Source: Rhizobium nepotum 39/7 (GTDB lineage Bacteria > Pseudomonadota > Alphaproteobacteria > Rhizobiales > Rhizobiaceae). From it: a DNA stretch of 64,000 bases. Below, one piece after another: positions 55,196-63,967 of the stretch (the first letter of the stretch is position 1; every line of letters begins with the position of its first letter). The notes beneath the pieces were generated by a model. It saw only the letters and a list, made by a program, of their open reading frames with translations. It made no database searches and was not told the DNA's origin. The position numbers and the translations under genes are program-made. The DNA lies in assembly GCF_000949865.1 (NCBI RefSeq), contig NZ_JWJH01000009.1:1-64000 (forward strand), written 5' to 3'.

Positions 55196-56095
55196 TCAAG
55201 GTGTTGGATTCGACGATCGCGCCTCTTTGAGAAGCCAATTCGCAAACATCTGGATAGGACCGTCACTCAATCGAATCGGCTCCGGCAGGATGAGGCAGAA
55301 GGTCTTCGATATCGACTCACCATCAGGCCAAGGTGCTACCAAACGACCTTCCGCCAACTCCGTCTCGATATAGAGACGCGGCACAAGCCCAACGCCGAGG
55401 CCAGCCAACGCGGCTTCGATTTGCATGGAGTGAAGATCGTAACGAGCACCAACCGCAGGATTGGTCAGTACGATTCCGGTTTCCTGCGCATAGCGATGCC
55501 AGGCGTCCGGGTTCTGGCGGCGATGGAGCCGCGGCAGCTCATCAAGGGCTGTGGCAGCGTCTCGGCCCCTGATCAGCGCCGGATGGCAGACCGGAACTAG
55601 CACCTCATGCAGCAAGCGATGCGTCCGCATTCCCGTCCAGGCAGGATGCTCAAAATGGATGGCAGCGTCGAACCCGCTACCAGTGAGAACAAATGGCTCC
55701 ATCCGTTCCGCAAGATGCAGGGTGATATGCGGATGCCGCTCCTGGAACGGCTTCAGACGCGGGATGAGCCAACGCGTGGCGAAGGTCGGCAAGATTGCGA
55801 TGTCGAGGCTCGCGCCGTCGCTCGGCTGCCCCATCAGATATTGGCTGTCGCGCTCCAGCCGGTCGAGTGCCTCGCGGACCTGGGCGGCATAACGCTCTCC
55901 ATTCTGCAAAAGCCGAACACGATTGCCGACCCGCTCGAACAGCGTAACGCCAAGGAAAGCTTCCAGCCGGCCGATCTGGCGGCTGATCGCCCCTTCGGTC
56001 AGGCCCAGTTCGTCGGCAGCGCGAGCGAAGCTCCCATGACGAGCCGACGCCTCGAACGCCATGAGTGCGGAATTGCTGGGAATTTTGCGGCGCAT
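55196..56095 (-). CDS. LysR-family (GcvA-like) transcriptional regulator
   Basis: A 299-residue regulator of the GcvA branch: MRRKIPSNSALMAFEASARHGSFARAADELGLTEGAISRQIGRLEAFLGVTLF. The ATG at 56095 matches this start. The effector domain has LPTFATRWLIPRLKPFQERHP. It is divergent from the 56203 gene and likely controls the 56203-58000 set. Confidence 0.9.
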   Translation of the reverse strand: MRRKIPSNSALMAFEASARHGSFARAADELGLTEGAISRQIGRLEAFLGVTLFERVGNRVRLLQNGERYAAQVREALDRLERDSQYLMGQPSDGASLDIAILPTFATRWLIPRLKPFQERHPHITLHLAERMEPFVLTGSGFDAAIHFEHPAWTGMRTHRLLHEVLVPVCHPALIRGRDAATALDELPRLHRRQNPDAWHRYAQETGIVLTNPAVGARYDLHSMQIEAALAGLGVGLVPRLYIETELAEGRLVAPWPDGESISKTFCLILPEPIRLSDGPIQMFANWLLKEARSSNPTP

Positions 56096-56202
56096 GGCGG
56101 TTCCTGACAGGATGCTTCGGCATTCCATACGCCGTCACCTTGATATTCGGTCACTGAAGCATGATCCGTTGTCGTTATACAGGAAATAACTGGAGGTCTA
56201 TC

Positions 56203-56808
56203 ATGATAAAATATCAACGAAAGACAATGCCGGAAGCCCCGCTTTCGGTCGAAGGTGGTGTGATGATTTATACGGTAGAATGCAGCTTTGCCGATCCGTC
56301 CAGCGAAGCGCAATGGAACGATTTTTACAGCCTGGACAAGCTGCCAGCCCTCATTTCGGTAAGCGGCTTCCACACCTCGCAGCGATTCAAGGCGTTGAGC
56401 CGTGGCTGCTCGGTCTATCTCGCCCTTCATTCGATAGACGGCCTCGACATCCTGACGGGTGAGGAATACCGCCATAAGGGCGGCGGCAATTTCGCACGCT
56501 GGCAACAGCACATCACCGACTGGCACCGGAACCTCTATGGCGGCATCGACCGCGCGCCGGGCATTGGTGAGGGCGAATGTCTGGCGTTGAGCGCAGCAGG
56601 CCCCGAACCTCTGATCCGGCTGGGCCTCACCCCATATGCGATGCAGGCGGTCGCTATGGAGAAGTTCCCCGAACACCGCTGGCTCGCCAAGGTGGAGCGC
56701 GGCAGCGTGCCTGACATCGAGCATCTACCAGAAGGCGTCCATGTCTATGCGCCGATGACGGCACAGTTGACGAATGACGATGACGCTGCCTCCGCGAAGG
56801 CACGGTAG
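56203..56808 (+). CDS. Uncharacterised protein, possible dimeric alpha+beta barrel
   Basis: A 201-residue cytoplasmic protein. A GGAGG ribosome site 6 bases ahead fixes the ATG at 56203; an internal ATG (56263, MIYTVECSF) also has a GAAGGTGG site and fits the fold's first strand. The strand MIYTVECSFADPSSEAQWNDFYSLDKLPALISVSGF followed by a repeat-like later half (IRLGLTPYAMQAVAMEKFP) suggests an EthD/NIPSNAP-like barrel. I did not recognise the family. It is cotranscribed with the tautomerase remnant and MBL hydrolase. Confidence 0.65.
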   Translation: MIKYQRKTMPEAPLSVEGGVMIYTVECSFADPSSEAQWNDFYSLDKLPALISVSGFHTSQRFKALSRGCSVYLALHSIDGLDILTGEEYRHKGGGNFARWQQHITDWHRNLYGGIDRAPGIGEGECLALSAAGPEPLIRLGLTPYAMQAVAMEKFPEHRWLAKVERGSVPDIEHLPEGVHVYAPMTAQLTNDDDAASAKAR

Positions 56809-56813
56809 GTCCC

Positions 56814-57139
56814 ATGCCGAATGTCACGATATACATTCCGGCGGGCAAGATGCCGCCGGACGAGGCACTCGCAGACCTCACAGAGCAATGCACCGAACTC
56901 TGCACCGGCATCCTCCGTGCGGCATTGGTGAATGTGCATATCGTCTATGTCGCGGTCCGGCACGGTCGCGGACACCCGGCTTTGCGGAAATCCAATATCG
57001 ACTTGAGTCCTTTCGGACGCCGCCGGTCATGCAACGGTTCATGGAAAGGCTGGACGACGCAATAAGGCGCAATACCGGCGTCACCGCGCGCATCCGTTGC
57101 TTTGGCTATGCAGCGTCGAGCATTCACGCGCGAAATTAA
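56814..57139 (+). pseudogene. Tautomerase-family (4-oxalocrotonate-like) gene with frameshift
   Basis: The first frame (MPNVTIYIPAGKMPPDEALADLTEQCTEL...VHIVYVAVRHGRGHP) carries the usual barrel start, though residue 2 is Pro as in tautomerases (Pro1 after Met removal). One base is lost near 56980 and the reading continues one frame over (FAEIQYRLESFRTPPVMQRFMERLDDAIRRNTG...SIHARN) to 57139. Both halves are well preserved, so the break is recent or a sequencing error. The catalytic Pro1 and barrel start are intact. Confidence 0.7.
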
Positions 57140-57160
57140 GCTGATACCCGGAGAAAACCA

Positions 57161-58000
57161 ATGTCTAGTTTCACATTTCCCAGCCAACACGTCGGTGACT
57201 TAACAATCACGGCAATCAGCGATGGCTATCTCCACGCCAGTTTCGACTTTCTTGCGAATATCGACCCGGCCGATGCCTGCCGTATGCAGGAAAATGCGGG
57301 GATAAAGGACCACACCTCGATCCATATCAACTGCTACCTTGTCCGTGGAGGCGGTCGCACGATCCTGATCGATGCTGGCGCTGGTGGTTTCAAGCAATGG
57401 GGCGGTCGAGTAACTGCCAACCTGCTGCTCGCCGGCATTCACCCTTCCCAGATTGACGCGATTCTATTGACCCACGCCCATCCCGATCATGTCGGGGGGC
57501 TGATGGACGCTTCAGGAGCAGCTGTCTTCCCGAACGCGGAGCTTGTCGTCCACCATCGGGAAGTCGCATTCTGGCAGGACGACGGCAATCTGAGCCGGGC
57601 GCCCGAGCGCGTCCGCGGCAACTTCCTATTGGCGCGTCAGGGCTTCGACGGATATGGCGACAGGCTGCGCACTTTTAAGGGTGGCGAAGTGCTGCCCCGC
57701 ATCACAGCGATGCCGCTGCCCGGCCACACCGCCGGGCATACCGGCTATCGTCTCGAATCCGGCGGCAAGAATCTGCTTGTGTGGGGCGATATTGTCCACT
57801 TCCCCCACGTTCAGATACCGCAACCCGAGGTATCGATCGCATTCGACCAGGACGCACAGCTTGCTGCGGCAACACGGTCGCAGCTGCTTGATCTCGTCAG
57901 TTCCGAGCAGGTGATGATAGCCGGCATGCATCTGGGAGAACTCGGCTTCGCACAGATCGAGCGAACAGGAGCGAACTATGCTTTGGTCTATGAGGAATGA
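57161..58000 (+). CDS. Metallo-beta-lactamase-fold hydrolase
   Basis: A 279-residue MBL protein without a signal peptide. HAHPDHVGGLMD supplies the HxHxDH zinc ligands and GHTAGHTGYRLE and the late AGMHLGELGF the others. It is third in the LysR-controlled set at 56203-58000. It is a distant relative of the Tat-exported enzyme at 3869, which also sits beside a LysR gene. The substrate is unknown. Confidence 0.88.
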   Translation: MSSFTFPSQHVGDLTITAISDGYLHASFDFLANIDPADACRMQENAGIKDHTSIHINCYLVRGGGRTILIDAGAGGFKQWGGRVTANLLLAGIHPSQIDAILLTHAHPDHVGGLMDASGAAVFPNAELVVHHREVAFWQDDGNLSRAPERVRGNFLLARQGFDGYGDRLRTFKGGEVLPRITAMPLPGHTAGHTGYRLESGGKNLLVWGDIVHFPHVQIPQPEVSIAFDQDAQLAAATRSQLLDLVSSEQVMIAGMHLGELGFAQIERTGANYALVYEE

Positions 58001-58155
58001 GCGTTTTGAACACTCGACGTCTTTCTGCCCACCACGGGAAAGTATCAAGGCTCTTGATGCAATAAAGTGATATTTTCCAATGCATTAGACGATTATCCTG
58101 ATCGCAATTAAAAAGGAGGCCCGGTGACTTCAAAAGCTGTCGTCAACGCCCAAAC

Positions 58156-58467
58156 TCAACGGCAGCGCTTGTAGAGTACCGCCTTGCCCATCCCGAACCC
58201 TTCGGGATTGTAGATCATCTGATCCTTGTCGGCCGCATACTCGAAGTTGTCGACGTTCCCCTCCTCCACATAATGGATCGCGCCGTAGCCACGAAGGCTT
58301 TCCTCCGGCGCAAAGTACACCGCATCTGGCTTGGCGCCCTTGTACTGGAGCATGTTGGCGGTGATGGTCACGGTCGAACCGCTGCATTTACCGCCTTCGG
58401 CCCAAACGCCCTGCGCTGCTTTTGGAATTTTTTGCTTCGTCGGCGAAAGCCGCGCTCGTGAGCGCCG
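58156..58467 (-). pseudogene. Small secreted protein remnant, frameshifted
   Basis: The 3' part encodes VWAEGGKCSGSTVTITAN, then YAADKDQMIYNPEGFGMGKAVLYKRCR, a plausible exported domain with two cysteines. One frame upstream reads TALTSAAFADEAK, the end of a signal peptide (AFA cleavage site). The two join only if one base in the A6 run near 58433 is removed. The gene's first codons are missing: it abuts the Fic fragment at 58468. Family not recognised. Confidence 0.55.
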
Positions 58468-58563
58468 TTCGATACGCCGCGTCGAATGGAAGAACTGATT
58501 GCCTGGCTGGATGAGCAAGGGCGAGAAAAGCGGCTCCATCCACTTTTGGTCGTCGCGATCTTC
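58468..58563 (+). pseudogene. Internal fragment of a Fic-family protein
   Basis: Thirty-two codons read FDTPRRMEELIAWLDEQ and REKRLHPLLVVAIF in one frame. This matches the stretch of Fic proteins just before the HPFxDGN active-site loop, which is missing. It is flanked without spacer by the secreted-protein remnant on one side and the MFS remnant on the other. Confidence 0.65.
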
Positions 58564-58997
58564 CGTCCGTCGCAATATCCTGCACGGAGGAGACAAGCGT
58601 GATCGATATGCAGATCGCAAACAGGATCGTGGCATTGCCCGGATCCACCAGCACCATCGAAGCGATACCGGCGCTCACGAGAAGCTGGGTCGGCACCACC
58701 CAGCCTCGGCGATGACCGAGCTTGGGAAACGGAGATCATCGATCCACCAACGGTGCGACCGCAAATTTCAGGATGAGCGGCAGCATCAGCAACGAAAATA
58801 GCCCGATAGTCGTGCGCGATGCCCCACTCTCGCGCATGATCGGCGGCAGGACCACCAAAAGCAGATAAGTCGGTATGCCCTGAGCGAGATACAGACCCGC
58901 CCAATACATACATCAACCACCGCTCGAAGGTCGTGGTCGATGCGGGACTACCGGGGATCGCGTCGTCGACTTGGGCCATTGCAAGAACCGAATTCAT
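58562..58997 (-). pseudogene. AmpG/PAT-like MFS transporter, N-terminal remnant
   Basis: Read in order on the minus strand: MNSVLAMAQVDDAIPG to FERWLMY, then after a 4-bp GTAT duplication near 58905 YWAGLYLAQGIPTYLLLVVL to KFAVAPLVDR, an in-frame TGA, then SPFPKLGHRRGWVVPTQLL to VSSVQDIATDG. The order of helices matches the first third of PAT/AmpG-type permeases. It ends exactly where the Fic fragment ends. At least two disabling changes plus truncation. Confidence 0.7.
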
Positions 58998-59323
58998 GAG
59001 CCCCGAGCACCACAGACCCAAGTAAGGTTTTCAGCGCTTCAAACGCCGGTCTGTCCCGAAGTATTAAACAGGAGTTTTTTTATCATCTATATCTCGCCTG
59101 CAAGGAAATGCTTGGATATGGACGAACCCGATTAGGACAATTGCGAACGGCAGTCCGATGCCTCGAGGCCGCGGCGGATACAGACTGCGTCTCCATGATC
59201 ATCGCAGGCCGTGCCTTTTGTCGCACAATCCCTGAACCAGTCCATCAGGGAAATCTGCAGGCGCCCGCGATCTTTGCCGCACATGCCGTCTCGCCATGGG
59301 CCGACACCGGACAGACGCTCTAG
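58998..59323. other. Gap, no gene recognised
   Basis: Both strands were read between the MFS remnant and the IS5 element. One 71-codon plus-strand frame (59108) has no resemblance to a family and no ribosome site. This may be older debris. Confidence 0.4.
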
Positions 59324-60161
59324 GTCACATACCCATAAAATCGCTTTTGTTTTTAAGTGATTGTGATTCACTGTCCTCGTTATTTGGAGGCATTGATGGC
59401 ACGCTTTGATTTGACGGATTTCGAATGGTCGGTGATTGAACCACTTCTTCCGACCAAGGTGCGTGGCAAGGCCCGGGTTGATGACCGGCGGGTATTGAAT
59501 GGTATCTTCTGGCGTCTAAGAACCGGTGCGCCTTGGGCGGATATTCCAGCCCGATACGGCCCTTATACGACCTGCGTAAACCGCTTCAATCGATGGCGCC
59601 ATGCGGGTCATTGGTCGCGTATTCTCAACGCAATAACAGAAGCTTACGATGGCGATATCCAGATGATCGACAGTTCGTCGATCCGCGTGCATCAACACGC
59701 CGCTAACGGTCAAAAAAAGACGAGCGATCCAATTGCATGGGTCGCTCGCGTGGCGGGCTGACAACCAAAATCCATGCTTTGGTCGATGCAGACGGCCGTC
59801 CAATCCTACTGAAACTGACAGCAGGCCAGGCTCATGACGGACGCTCGGCAGCCGATATGTTGGAGACCGTTCAGGCTGGAAACATCCTTCTGGCCGATCG
59901 CGCTTATGACAGTGACCGGTTGCGGCAGGACCTCAAGGCCGTTGGAGCATGGGGTTGCATCCGCCCCATGCCGAACAGGGTGAATATCCCCGTCTTCAGC
60001 CAATGGCTCTACAAGAAGCGCAATGCAGTCGAGAGGTTTTTCAACCAACTCAAACACTTCCGTGCAGTCGCAACCCGATACGACAAGCGCGATGATAACT
60101 TCCTCGCCTCCGTCCACCTCGCATCAATTCGTATCTGGTTGCGATCTTATGAGTCGGTCAC
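59324..60161 (+). mobile_element. IS5-family insertion sequence (IS427-like)
   Basis: An 838-bp element flanked by CTAG on both sides (59320-59323 and 60162-60165), the probable target duplication. Terminal inverted repeats are imperfect: GTCACATACCCATAAAATCGC on the left compares with GTGACCGACTCATAAGATCGC from the right. It contains one transposase gene in two frames. Confidence 0.8.
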
Positions 60162-60165
60162 CTAG
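59396..60165 (+). CDS. IS5-family transposase made by -1 frameshifting
   Basis: The first frame (59396-59761) carries DLTDFEWSVIEPLLP and the first catalytic Asp in QMIDSSSIRVHQH. The second frame (59737-60165) carries GRSRGGLTTKIHALVDADGRP, the second Asp in LADRAYDSDRL and the Glu in KRNAVERFFNQLKHFRAVATRYDK. The frames meet at A-AAA-AAG (59713-59719), a classical -1 slippery heptamer, so the fusion is the active enzyme. The stop codon TAG is supplied by the CTAG target duplication. It looks intact. Confidence 0.85.
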
Positions 60166-60190
60166 GGCGACTTCCAAGGGAAGACGGGGT

Positions 60191-60841
60191 CTATTTCTTT
60201 TGATTACCAGCAAAAGCGGCCGTCAAGCCAAGGCCGATATATACGAAACCACTGACCCAACGTTCGGCCTTCAGATACACGGGGCTGCGCTTCAGCCACT
60301 TGCCGGCCGTGCCGGCGGCAAGTGCGTAGGAGCTGTCCGTCAGAACACCAATCGCTGTGTAAATAATCCCGAGGAAAGCAATCTGCATTGCCACATGGCC
60401 ACGACTGACCTCAACGAACTGCGGCAAGAAAGCCAGAAAGAACAGCGCTGTCTTCGGATTGAGGAGGTTGACAATAAAGCCCTCACGAAAGAGGCGCATG
60501 CGGCTTCGCGTCGGTAAACCGCCCTCGACGTCGGGAATGTCCGAGGCGCCGAAAAGCTTCTTGAGGCCAAGCCAGATCAGATAGGCCGCGCCGGCATACT
60601 TCACGACGCTGAAGGCCAGCGCGGATGACGCCAGGAGCGCCGACAATCCCACAGCGGCGGCGACGACATGAACGAGCGTGGCCGTATGGATGCCAAGGAT
60701 CGAAACGAGCCCGGCAGAGCGACCCTGCTCGACCGAGCGCGCGAAGATGTAAAGAACTGCCGGTCCCGGTACGAGAAGCAGCACCAGTGTGGCACTGACG
60801 AACAGGCTGAGATTCGTTGCGCTGGGAATTACCAAATCCAT
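60191..60841 (-). CDS. LysE/RhtB-family amino acid exporter
   Basis: A 216-residue membrane protein with about six helices. LLLVPGPAVLYIFARSVEQGRSAGLVSILGIHTATLVHV and GAAYLIWLGLKKLFG, with VNLLNPKTALFFLAFLPQFV, are the signature of the family. It exports amino acids or related metabolites. It is 26 bp from the IS5 copy, so its 3' flank was disturbed by insertion, but the frame is complete. Confidence 0.92.
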   Translation of the reverse strand: MDLVIPSATNLSLFVSATLVLLLVPGPAVLYIFARSVEQGRSAGLVSILGIHTATLVHVVAAAVGLSALLASSALAFSVVKYAGAAYLIWLGLKKLFGASDIPDVEGGLPTRSRMRLFREGFIVNLLNPKTALFFLAFLPQFVEVSRGHVAMQIAFLGIIYTAIGVLTDSSYALAAGTAGKWLKRSPVYLKAERWVSGFVYIGLGLTAAFAGNQKK

Positions 60842-60970
60842 GATTGTCTGCCCCCTTTTCTATTGCACTAACAATAGCATTGGGCTGCCTCCAATGCGAG
60901 GTCATCTTCTATTTTTATGCTTTCACGTCGCGCCGATTTCTGGTTCAGGGTCCACCATGCATGACTGTAC

Positions 60971-61117
60971 CGTGAGCGAAACTTCATCGAACGTTTCTTC
61001 TCTAAGCTGCAGCACTTCCGCAGGGTTACCACCCGATACGACAGGATAGCCGAGAACTTTCTCGCGATGGTCCAGCTTGCCTCGATCCGCCTTGGCTCCG
61101 AGTTTATGAGTCTACAG
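60971..61117 (+). pseudogene. IS5-family transposase C-terminal remnant
   Basis: One frame reads RERNFIERFFSKLQHFRRVTTRYDRIAENFLAMVQLASIRL, matching the Glu-bearing C-terminal part of IS5-family transposases (compare RNAVERFFNQLKHFRAVATRYDK in the full copy). Only this end survives, and no inverted repeat is found. It belongs to a different IS from the 59324 element. Confidence 0.7.
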
Positions 61118-61251
61118 CCTAACGCAAAACACCGCCGCACCGACTTCAGCGATCACACTTGTCGATTAATTCCTTCTCATTCGACTAATAAATGGTCAAA
61201 TCCCACAAATTGAACTGGCCAAAAAGCGCGTTTTTCGCCTGAAATTCGAAT

Positions 61252-61267
61252 TGGCACGCGCTTTGCT
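61252..61267 (+). promoter_or_regulatory. Sigma-54 (RpoN) -24/-12 promoter
   Basis: TGGCACGCGCTTTGCT matches the consensus TGGCAC-N5-TTGC(A/T) exactly, including the 5-bp spacer and a preceding T. It lies 65 bp upstream of the binding protein ATG, so transcription should start near 61278. It implies an enhancer-binding activator, not identified in this window, and a link to nitrogen or a specific signal. Confidence 0.85.
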
Positions 61268-61269
61268 TG

Positions 61270-61305
61270 TGACTGATTTGACCGTTTTGACTGATTTGAC
61301 GGTTT
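61270..61305 (+). repeat. Two 18-bp tandem repeats in the leader
   Basis: TGACTGATTTGACCGTTT is followed at once by TGACTGATTTGACGGTTT (one difference). They straddle the predicted sigma-54 start site and enter the 5' leader. Possible roles include a regulator site or an RNA structure. Confidence 0.85.
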
Positions 61306-61331
61306 GTTCAAAAATAGAAAAGGGGAACTCG

Positions 61332-62915
61332 ATGGGTTCAGAATTCAGTCGTCGTCGCTTCCTGCAAGGATCCGCGGGCGCAGCCGCGGTCGCTGGCTAT
61401 ATGCAGATCAATCCTGATTTCTTCATCTCGTCGGCCTTCGCGCAGGCTGGCAAGACCATGACCTTCCTGTCGGCCGAAAACATCACCGGCAACTGGGACC
61501 CGACCGCTCATACGACACTTTCCCAGAAGAATATCGAAGGTTTCGTCATGGGCTTTCTTACCCGCACGCCGATGAAACTCGATGATCCCGGCGCGGTCGT
61601 TTACGAACTGGCGACCGACATCAAGCTGCTTGACCCACACCGACTACAGATCAAGCTGCGCGAAGGCATCGTCTTCCATGACGGCAAGCCGTTCAAGGCG
61701 GAAGACGTCAAGGCAACCTTCGAATACGGCTCCCAGGCAGATCGCCCGGCGCAGTGGTATCCCGGCCCGACCGAGACGCTGACGATCGAAACACCTGACG
61801 ATTACACCGTTATCGTCGACACATCCAAGGGCGGCTATCCGGCTCATCTCTTCATCTTTCTTGCATCCTTCCTGCCGATCATGTCGGCCAAGGATGTCGC
61901 CGGTGGCCCCGGCGGTCCGCTCTCCCAGCGGCTCAACGGCACCGGTCCTTTCAAATTCGTCGAACAGCGCGGCAACGACACCGTGATGCAGGCCTATGAC
62001 GGCTACTTCAAAGGCAAGCCGGTCATCCCCAGCATCAACTTCACGTTCACCGGCGATTCCACAACCCGTATGCTGTCACTGATGAACGGCCAGGCTTCTA
62101 TCGTCGAACGTCTGGAGCCAGAGCAGGTGGACTCGATCAAGGACAATCCGGCGATTTTCATCAACAAGGTCGTTTCGGTAGAGAACAAATATCTCTGGTT
62201 CCGCTGCTCGAAACCGCCATTCGATGACCCCCGAATCCGTCTTGCCGCCTGCCATTCGATCGATCGCGACATGATAATGGAACTGATGGGCTCGGCCGGC
62301 TATGCCTCGTCAAACTTCGTCTCACCGGTCAAATTCGGCTATGTCGATCTGCCGAACTACCCAAAATTCGACCCGGAGAAGGCCCAGGCCTTGCTCGCCG
62401 AAGCCGGTTTCCCAAACGGCAAAGGCCTGCCACCGCTTGAATACATCACTTCCGTCGGCTTCTATCCGAAGACCAAGGAATATGGCGAAATGCTGACCGC
62501 CATGTTGCAGGAGCAGGGCTTCAATGTCAGCCTGACCGTGCTTGAACCTGCCGCCTGGAACGAGCAGCTGTACCATCGCCCCGGCGGTGGGCCCGGCCAC
62601 ATGGTCGATTGCGGCTGGTCGACAGCTTCTCCTGAACCGGATCTGGTGCTGCGCACCCATTTCCATTCCACCTCGCACCGCATCTGCGGCATCGAGGACA
62701 AGGAAATCGATGCCAGCCTCGACAAGGAACGTTCGGCACCGACCTTGGAAGAGCGCAAGAAGATCCTTCAGGAAGAGACCATGCCTCTCATCACCTCCAG
62801 GATGCCGGCACTCTCGCTGTTCACATCCGTGATGATCCACGCAATGCAGAAGGACTTTGAGGGCATGTACATCTATCCCGACGGGTCAATCGACGCCGCC
62901 AAACCTGCTGCCTGA
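61332..62915 (+). CDS. Peptide/oligopeptide-type ABC binding protein, Tat-exported
   Basis: A 527-residue family 5 solute-binding protein. A Tat signal (SRRRFLQGSAGAAAVAGYM) precedes the mature domain. The hallmark regions are KLREGIVFHDGKPFKAEDVKATFEYG and the ligand-domain stretch LNGTGPFKFVEQRGNDTVMQAYDGYFKGKPVIPSI. GGGGA precedes the ATG at 61332. It is first in a sigma-54-driven operon. The substrate may be a peptide, nickel or an opine-like compound; I cannot say which. Confidence 0.9.
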   Translation: MGSEFSRRRFLQGSAGAAAVAGYMQINPDFFISSAFAQAGKTMTFLSAENITGNWDPTAHTTLSQKNIEGFVMGFLTRTPMKLDDPGAVVYELATDIKLLDPHRLQIKLREGIVFHDGKPFKAEDVKATFEYGSQADRPAQWYPGPTETLTIETPDDYTVIVDTSKGGYPAHLFIFLASFLPIMSAKDVAGGPGGPLSQRLNGTGPFKFVEQRGNDTVMQAYDGYFKGKPVIPSINFTFTGDSTTRMLSLMNGQASIVERLEPEQVDSIKDNPAIFINKVVSVENKYLWFRCSKPPFDDPRIRLAACHSIDRDMIMELMGSAGYASSNFVSPVKFGYVDLPNYPKFDPEKAQALLAEAGFPNGKGLPPLEYITSVGFYPKTKEYGEMLTAMLQEQGFNVSLTVLEPAAWNEQLYHRPGGGPGHMVDCGWSTASPEPDLVLRTHFHSTSHRICGIEDKEIDASLDKERSAPTLEERKKILQEETMPLITSRMPALSLFTSVMIHAMQKDFEGMYIYPDGSIDAAKPAA

Positions 62916-62986
62916 CCGTGATCAGCCACACGCCGCGATCAGGCGGCGTGTGGACTTGCCCGTGACTTTTAAAGCGGAGTGACTGA

Positions 62987-63967
62987 ATGTTTGCCGTGAA
63001 CTTCCTGATGCGGCGCCTCGTGCAAGGCGCCATCATCATATTCCTTGTGTCCCTGCTGATCTTTACCCTGTTGCGGGTGGTGCCAGGCGACCCGGTGCGC
63101 CTCATGGCGGGCGGCATGGCGCCCGAAGCACTGATCGAAAAGATCGCAACCGACATGGGCCTTCGCGATCCTATCCTCGTGCAATTCGGTCGCTACATGG
63201 GTGGTGTGGTTCGCGGCGATCTTGGCCAGTCCTTCGTGCGCCCGGCAAACGGCGCCTCGACCGGTGGCGCGACATTCAACGACACTACCCGCGGCGAACG
63301 AGCAAAAGTCTTCGACCTGATTTTCGACACCCTGCCGATGACGCTCCAGCTTGCGGCCGTCACACTGGTGATCGCGCTGATCTTTTCGGCAATTGTCGGC
63401 ATTGCCGGCGGGCTGTCGATCGGCAGGTGGCCCGACAAGCTGGCATTCTACATATCCTCGATCTTCATCTCGCTGCCGAATTTCTGGCTCGGCATCGTTC
63501 TGGCATTGCTCTTCTCGGTGAAGCTCGGATGGCTGCCTGCAATTGGCTATCAGGGCTTTGCCTACACAATCCTGCCAGCAATAGTGCTGGCGGTCGAACT
63601 GTCTCCGGTGCTGATCCGCACGCTGGTCAGTTCGGTATCCGGCCAGATGATGGAGCCCTATGTGTCGGTCGGACGCGTACGTGGCTTGAGCCGTTCGCGG
63701 ATCATCTCCAACCATGTCCTGCGCAACGCCTCGGTGCCGCTTCTCAACCTGCTCGGTGTGCAATTCTCCAGCCTGCTCGGCGGAGTCATCATCGTCGAAT
63801 ATATCTTCGATTATCCCGGGCTCGGTCTTCTGACCATCAATGCCGTGCTGCAGCGCGACTTTCCGTTGATCCAGGGGATCGCGATCGTCACGAGCGCCAT
63901 CTTCGTACTGATCAACATTGTCGTCGATCTCGTCGCAACCACCATCGATCCGAGGCTTGAATACTGA
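62987..63967 (+). CDS. Peptide-type ABC permease, DppB type
   Basis: A 326-residue permease with about six helices. N-terminal FLMRRLVQGAIIIFLVSLLIFTLLRVVPGDPVRLMAGG is the DppB signature, and YVSVGRVRGLSRSRIISNHVLRNASVPLLNLLG is the EAA-loop region. Its stop overlaps the next start by one base. Confidence 0.93.
   Translation: MFAVNFLMRRLVQGAIIIFLVSLLIFTLLRVVPGDPVRLMAGGMAPEALIEKIATDMGLRDPILVQFGRYMGGVVRGDLGQSFVRPANGASTGGATFNDTTRGERAKVFDLIFDTLPMTLQLAAVTLVIALIFSAIVGIAGGLSIGRWPDKLAFYISSIFISLPNFWLGIVLALLFSVKLGWLPAIGYQGFAYTILPAIVLAVELSPVLIRTLVSSVSGQMMEPYVSVGRVRGLSRSRIISNHVLRNASVPLLNLLGVQFSSLLGGVIIVEYIFDYPGLGLLTINAVLQRDFPLIQGIAIVTSAIFVLINIVVDLVATTIDPRLEY

Noticed and set aside
60868-61140. A 90-codon minus-strand frame downstream of the LysE gene region
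   Set aside because: It is antisense to the IS5 transposase remnant read on the plus strand.
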